Notes under the pieces: generated by a model | The model's input: only the letters and a program-made list of their open reading frames with translations | What the model was told of the DNA's origin: nothing | The model's database searches: none | Shown: positions 58,181-64,000 of the stretch, in pieces | How the letters are laid out: every line of letters starts with the position of its first letter | Numbering within the stretch: position 1 is the stretch's first letter | Position numbers and translations under genes: made by a program | NCBI RefSeq assembly: GCF_030035675.1 | Contig: NC_084489.1 | Location: 39,722,398-39,786,397 of the forward strand | Source of the DNA: Rhineura floridana | Taxonomy: Eukaryota; Chordata; Lepidosauria; Squamata; Rhineuridae | Length of the DNA stretch: 64,000 bases | Reading direction: 5' to 3'

Positions 58181-58329
58181 GTATAATCTGGGGAGAAGAT
58201 ACACTGATGGAGTACTTAGAAAACCCCAAGAAGTATATCCCAGGAACTAAGATGATCTTTGCAGGCCTTAAGAAGAGGGATGAGAGGGTACATATAATAG
58301 CATACCTTAAGAAAGCCACTGCTGAGTAA
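58181..58329 (+). CDS. CYCS: Somatic cytochrome c, coding exon 2
   Basis: The exon follows TGCTTTTCTAG, completes Gly56 and runs to TAA. It encodes [30 protein letters not shown] (axial ligand Met80; Lys72, Lys73 and Trp59 present) and a variable end, [19 protein letters not shown]. Total mature length is 104 residues, exactly the vertebrate norm, with no stops or shifts, so the gene is intact. Ile58 and Leu85 are shared with snake cytochrome c. I count 18 differences from chicken cytochrome c (recalled sequence), which is many for this slowly evolving protein. Confidence 0.97.
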
Positions 58330-60430
58330 TGGCTTCTGCCGCCTTATTTATTTCACCAAACAAATGGAAATAACTCTCTGATGAGATTGTTTTTAAACTT
58401 TCTATTTTTACATGCATTGTATCTAATACCTTCAAAAATCTTTCTCGTCAGCCAGAGAATGTTGATCATGGATGGTTGTTAACATATGTACTTGTTCTTG
58501 TGTTATAATTTATAGAATTGTGTAATCAGGCTAGAATAAGTACACTCAGGATGACTATAGTGTTCCCTGATCATGTAATTAAAAAAACCCCTCTCAATGT
58601 GTCTTTTTGCTTTTTCTTTGCAAGTATAGTTGAAGCAAGAGCATGGTGCTTTCTATAACTTCATTGCAGCCAAATACAATACACCTGGTTTTGTATGCCT
58701 CATTTCTGCTGTGCTTCACTGTGAAAAAAATCAAACATGACCATTTTTTATTTAAACTTTGCTACAGAACTTGAATATGACCACCTTCTCTTGCACTGAT
58801 ATGGAACTTGATCCTAGCTCTCCAAAGGCTTATGGAGGTGCAAGCAATACAGTCGCTGCTAAAATGTGTTGGGTGTAATCCAGTTGGTGTACTTGTCCTT
58901 ACAGAAGGGCTTTTGATCTAATGAATGTCTTCACTAAGGCTGTTTTTTTGCCATTTCTCCTTTCCCTGACAGTTCAGTTTTCCTCTTCCGAAAATGATTT
59001 GCTCCAGAGGGTTAAGGCACCCTCCAGAAAAGAGGGAAGGTATTTCAGGAGGAAGGGGAAATCAGCAAAAAAAAGCCTTCCCTCCCTTTTAGCTGAGGTG
59101 TACAGGGACACCAACTGGATTGTGCTCATGAACCCCCAATCCCTGGAGAGTGTTACATGTGTATGTCTTAACAACAAATGTGTATTTCAAATGAACAGCA
59201 GCGTCCCACTCCATGCTACATTGCAAACCAGTTGTGAACCTCTGTTTTGAAGCTGACTTACAATGCAAGGTTAGGGTCAGCTGTTTCGGGAAGTGGGATG
59301 GATATAAGAGTCAAAAAGATTGTTGTACATCTAAAGAGTTGCACAGTAGTCTAGATAGCAGTCATCTGCATGGAGGAGAACACTGGATGTCTTGACTCTG
59401 TTTTATATGTGTTTTCAGGATTATGGTTTACCTGAAGGAAAAGAGAAAGAATAGGGAAGAGCTATGAGTAATGGGGAACAAGAGTGAGCAGATACTGTTA
59501 CACACACACTCTGAGCAGTTTACATACACTCCTGGTATGTAGATTACATGCAGAAGTGTGCTTTGGGCTTACGGGCTTACTGCGCGAAGATAGTTGACAG
59601 TCAATTGGGACATATGTATATAAATGAAACATAGCCATGTTCATCTGCTCAATGAAACAAATTGTACAAGCAAGTACCTACTTCTAAAAAAAATTACATG
59701 GATGGGCTCCGATGCATACATGAAGTTTTAGTCTGGCTGACTAGTAACTTGCTCCTTACCCTTCACTGAAGTTAAAAGATGCAAGCTAGTGGATTAAGCA
59801 AAGGGATTTATGGTAGTGCTAAGTTTTGAGGGCTTGGAAGTGAAAGGGGACATTACCAAGATGTACTAGTAATTGCAGGGCTGAAGAGCCTGTGCCCCTC
59901 CAGCTGTTTGGACTCCATCTGCCCCAGCTAGCATAGCTAATAGTTACGGATGAAAGGAATTGTACAGCAACATTCAGAGGCCAACAGATTCTTCACCCCT
60001 GATCTAACAACCATTTTGCTTCCAAATGTTTCCTCATCACTGAATGTAAGAGCTGAAAGCTAGTTCATAAAATAGTGCATTGATTTACAGCATATAGGTA
60101 AGAGACATTCAAACCAGATTAAACTGCAGTGTAGCTTCCATGATGCACAGGCTTGTTTAGTGAAATAACCAGTTTGACTATTGAGCAGTTTAGGAAGTGA
60201 AGACAGATGTATAATGTGTCAAGTGCATTTTTTACACAATGCAAAAAACACTAGGAGAAAATCAAAACTTCCACTGTGGCTATTTCTATTTGTGCAGTAA
60301 TGGTTTGAATTGTTAACTTAAAAACCTACATTATCCACAGATGTGAATTGAACTGTTAGGATCAATGTATCTTCCATGTAACGTTGCAATTATAAAATAT
60401 CAATAGGATTTTTACACAATCCAAATAAAA
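58330..60430 (+). other. Probable CYCS 3' untranslated region
   Basis: A ~2.1-kb stretch with few recognisable repeats (one degraded hairpin MITE at 59887-60001). Possible processing signals are ATTAAA at 58578-58583 and AATAAA at 60424-60429. Mammalian CYCS transcripts are known to have long 3' UTRs. Which signal is used cannot be told from sequence alone. Confidence 0.5.
59887..60001. mobile_element. Degraded palindromic hAT-type MITE
   Basis: CTCCAGCTGTTTGGACTCCA and CCCAGCTAGCATAGCTAATA are recognisable pieces of the family. Confidence 0.5.
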
Positions 60431-63400
60431 AAATCTGAAAAGTGTCAAACTATTACCATCTGTGAAGTAGCAGGAAAAGATTGTATGCATGATGAGAAAA
60501 AGAAAAGGTCACTAGAATGATTGTAAGGCAACAATAGGCTGTTGGGAGGTCTAAGAACTTCTGTTTTTGTACTGATAGTGTTTTTATGGACGGATATGTA
60601 GGAAAATCCATGACATACAAACCACATCCGATATCCAGTTGGCCTTTTTCTTTCTGTTAACCCTTTCCCCCCCTCCCCTTAACTCCAGTGGGAATTTATT
60701 ATGCAGCATAATACCCCTCCAAGGTAACTTCCAGTTCTGAAGCTATTGCATCTCCCCAAAACAAGCTGCAAAATGTGATTCTTCCACTTCAGCACTTGCT
60801 AATTGTAACTGAGAGTGCTGCATGGTACATCGTCTATGAATGTCACTGACCTCTACTGACAGTGCCTGTGATATAAGTGACAAGCAACACACACACACCC
60901 TCCGTATGCTCAGCAATTTTGTTAACTATTAAAAGGGTTCTCCCCCCCCCCAATTTGTTTAGAGGCTGATGCATGATATCATCATTAATAGTATTTTATA
61001 TCACCTTTCAATTATATTCCCATCATAGTTAAATTGTATATTTAAAAATATATAATAAGCATATCTGAAAGCCATAGTATCATCAAAATAGCATTAAAAA
61101 GGATTAATACTATCTAAATTGCTCAGGAACATAGAACAGCCTTTGCCTTGTGCTGAAAGGACAATATAGGCACCAGGCAACCTGTCTGGGGAGTGTTCAA
61201 CATATTCTTCCACTGAGCAGGCCATCTGCCTGGAAATGTGAGAGATTCAGCTATTTAGGAGAGCTTTATAATTTAAATAATTGAGCATTATATAACTGAT
61301 CCACCACCATCATAAGACAACTTCCCATTCATTATGTGAGGACAGGTAGCACTGGCTTAGGAAGTGGTATAATGCTTAGGATACGACAGCTATCCCCCAC
61401 TCTAGAGAACTTGCTAAAGTACACTTGTAAAGAAAGCAACTTCCACTGTCTTGTCTCCACCCCCTAGTAATAAAGGATTTTATTTTAGAAAGGGGGTGGT
61501 TGGTTACACATACAGAAAACCCATGATTTGGGTGCAGAATTGAAGCCGTTTCCTCCTGCAGTGAGTATTTAGGCTTCATTATCCTCTAATAATAAGTAGC
61601 CAAGGCTGGCCTACTACATCCTTGGGGCTAGATATTTTAACCTGTGTAGCATCCTTTTTTGTATACAGTACTTAATCCATAGGCTATGCTCAGAAGCCTG
61701 GATTGGGCCAATTGGTACTAGTAGAGGAGGCAAGCTGCCCACTCCTGTTACCACTAAGAGGACTCTTTCTTTTTTTGGTAAAGCAGGAGACATCACTTTA
61801 ACGCTGGAAGCTGAAGCTGTAATGGATATTAGCTTGTTACATTTTGAGATGACGATTCCATATCTGGGGACTACTCTGCACTCTCTTGGTGCAAACCTCT
61901 GCAGGTCAATTGATCTGCTGTGAAACTAATTCTTTCACAGCAGGAAGGAAAATTAATTTCTTCTAGTACACCACCACCACCCCAAAAATTGTCAGCAATT
62001 TGGAATGTTTCTTACCCAGGGGCATCTCTCTCATGCCTGCAACTTTCAGATCAACATATTAAGGGAGATTAAGTTATTCCTTTTTCTCCACCTTAAATCT
62101 CATGATTCACGCCCTTGGAAGGGGCAACCTTACCTGAAACTTCATCTAATTCAGCCCCAAAAGAACATTACAGACTATTTCTTTTTAAAGAATTAAGCAT
62201 TTAAAAATCAAAGGTCTCCATGAAAATACCTGGATGTATATGCCTGTAATTTGGCAACTTAATCATTGTGAAGAGGCTACTATGACTACAAATTTCATCC
62301 ACTTCTGTCAAAAGGGGAAAAGTTTGTAGTCAAATAGTGAATGGGGAGAAAATGAAGCATCGTATTTTCCAAAGCAGATTCAGACCTTGAGCTGAATCCA
62401 GCAGCCTAATTGTTTCTTCCATATGACCAGAAGAGGGAGCAAAAGTATTAAAAAGCTCATGCATTTTACAAGTGTAGCATTCTCTGAACTAAGATTTTAA
62501 AACTTTTTTACAACTGCTTCAAACCTTGTAACTTTTCTATAAGAAAAGCACTCCCACACAGGAAAAAGCATAAAATACAGGTATAAACCATTACATATGA
62601 CAATCACACGTGTTTATTTCACATGCTGGGAAGCAAAGGCCAATGGAGGCTGTTCAGCTCATGTACATATAGTGATTACACTACATGATGAATGCTACAT
62701 GTTTTAATCTTAAATGTGCACAGGCTCGTGGGGGCAATATGGTATTTGGACAATCTGGTTTAAATTATGAAGATTTTTTAAAATTATGGATTTCTCAATA
62801 ACGCCATAGGAGTTAGGATGATTTACTAGTATGAATTCTTTCTGTATGTTGCATTATTTTCCTCCTTGATATGTACATAGTAGAGGTGGGGGAGAATATG
62901 CACTAAATTGGACTTAATACCAGATTTTGACTGAATCTGACAGTCCGCTGTCTTTTCTGTCTGGCACTGATTTCTTGTGGCAGTCTGTAGCTGTAATCAG
63001 CACAGATTTTTTTTTCTGATTTCCCCCCCTGATTTTACGTAATTATATTCGTAATTCTATTTCCTCTAAATTGATGCATTCGTAAGGGCTGTTTAGGTAT
63101 GATAACAATCGCCATTAACATCCATTCACCTGAGGCAAGAGGCAGACTCAAAGGGGATTATCTGCCTCATGGATATGTAAATAGGAAAAAAACACAAATG
63201 GAACACTGTGATCATTTACATAAGCATTTACGTTAAAAATTATGCTTTTTTTTCTCCAACAACAAAAAAAGCAGATCGAATTGCCAAGTGCAAAAGCAAG
63301 CAGGAACAAAATAAGGGCAGATCAGGATCGAACAATGGACTATGGGAATGCAAGCCAATCGGAACCAGGCAGCGAACCCCATCCCTAATACACAGTACTT

Positions 63401-63833
63401 TATTAAGTGTGTTTTTTAAAAAAGTAAATATCAACAGAAAAAGGAGACATTTAATTCAAATCTCAGAAACAATTCATATATTAGTACATTATCCCACCGA
63501 GTCTTTTTATTTGGGGAAGGGCATCCTTGGAAGCATCCCATCGGCCACCGGCTGGTTATCTCAAGCTTATATCATCCACACCTTGGATCAGGGCTAGTCT
63601 CCACATTCATTGACTAACATACAGTTGAGAGCTCTGGCTGTTGCTTATTAGCAGCAAAGTGCCAGGGGCACACAGAACAGAGGCCAGGGGGAAATTAGCT
63701 GGAGGAGTTACTGGGGGAAAGCAACTGGGTGGAAGAAGGGTTGGTTAGGAATCCTTTGGGTGCCATTTCTCCTCTGGAAAGAGTGTCCTTCCTACAACAC
63801 TTTGCAAAGGGGAAGAAGCACCTGGTTCCTTAC
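60431..63833. other. No gene recognised
   Basis: AT-rich DNA with short homopolymer runs and no splice-bounded conserved frame. It may be distal CYCS UTR or the intergenic space before OSBPL3. The stretch 62.88-63.06 kb (GTAGAGGTGGGGGAGAATAT start) looks like an old repeat of unknown family. Confidence 0.4.
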
Positions 63834-64000
63834 TAGGGTTGCCAGGTCGGAACCATGCAAAAACCTGAGAAAATGGGGGGGCCCTAGTGATGTCATTAAA
63901 CATGATACATTGTATCAACCACAGTTGCTTGGAGCATACCATTAAAAAAAAATTCTCTGATTGGAGATTAAAATAGAAATCTTACGTAAAACAGGGTGTT
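63834..64000. repeat. Repeat beginning TAGGGTTGCCAGG, runs off the window
   Basis: The first 13 bases equal the end of the long hairpin MITE family, but the interior differs, so it may be a relative. The right end is outside the window. Confidence 0.35.

Noticed and set aside
58921-59250. 109-codon frame starting MNVFTKAVFLPFLLSLTVQF, signal-peptide-like
   Set aside because: It lies in the probable CYCS 3' UTR, has no recognised homology or splice context, and a chance frame of this length is expected. Conservation in another squamate would reopen it.
1-64000. CRISPR arrays, bacterial operons, riboswitches
   Set aside because: The window is plainly vertebrate; no regularly spaced direct repeats or prokaryotic signals were seen.

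Overview
The window is a stretch of squamate reptile (lizard or snake) chromosome carrying three host genes on the + strand in the order NPVF, SPMIP4 (C7orf31), CYCS. From memory, this is the order and relative orientation of the human 7p15 block, where OSBPL3 follows CYCS; OSBPL3 is not seen here. Squamate origin is supported by the cytochrome c sequence (haem motif CGTCH and the GIIWG stretch, as in published rattlesnake cytochrome c), a tRNA SINE with a Bov-B-like tail (Sauria SINE type), a 5S rRNA-derived SINE, and abundant CR1, L2 and hAT-type MITEs.

Layout. 1-3.9 kb: the last two coding exons of NPVF (RFamide/GnIH precursor); the signal-peptide exon was not found. 3.9-13.5 kb: intergenic, filled with small DNA transposons, SINEs, LINE tails and a GC-rich retroelement-like block at 8.2-9.2 kb. 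13.5-22.4 kb: a broken Ty3/Gypsy element of Sushi type on the - strand, split by a CR1 LINE (14.5-15.8 kb), a Ty1/Copia element (16.66-20.10 kb) and a non-autonomous hAT element (20.25-21.25 kb). 24.9-49.5 kb: SPMIP4, eight coding exons that join in phase to a 515-residue protein. Its intron 5 holds a young, flanked LTR element (38.66-44.43 kb) of the Gmr1 type, in which integrase precedes reverse transcriptase. 53.6-58.6 kb: CYCS, with a CpG-rich promoter carrying an NRF-1-like site next to a CRE, and two coding exons giving a complete 104-residue mature cytochrome c. The rest, to 64 kb, is probably CYCS 3' UTR followed by intergenic DNA.

The three genes have unrelated jobs (reproductive neuropeptide, sperm axoneme protein, respiratory and apoptotic electron carrier) and are held together only by old synteny. 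The most unusual observation is in the Copia element. Its 5' LTR contains, a few bases from the end, a captured 5' half of initiator tRNA-Met joined to the first bases of the minus-strand strong-stop cDNA. This looks like a fossil of the priming reaction.
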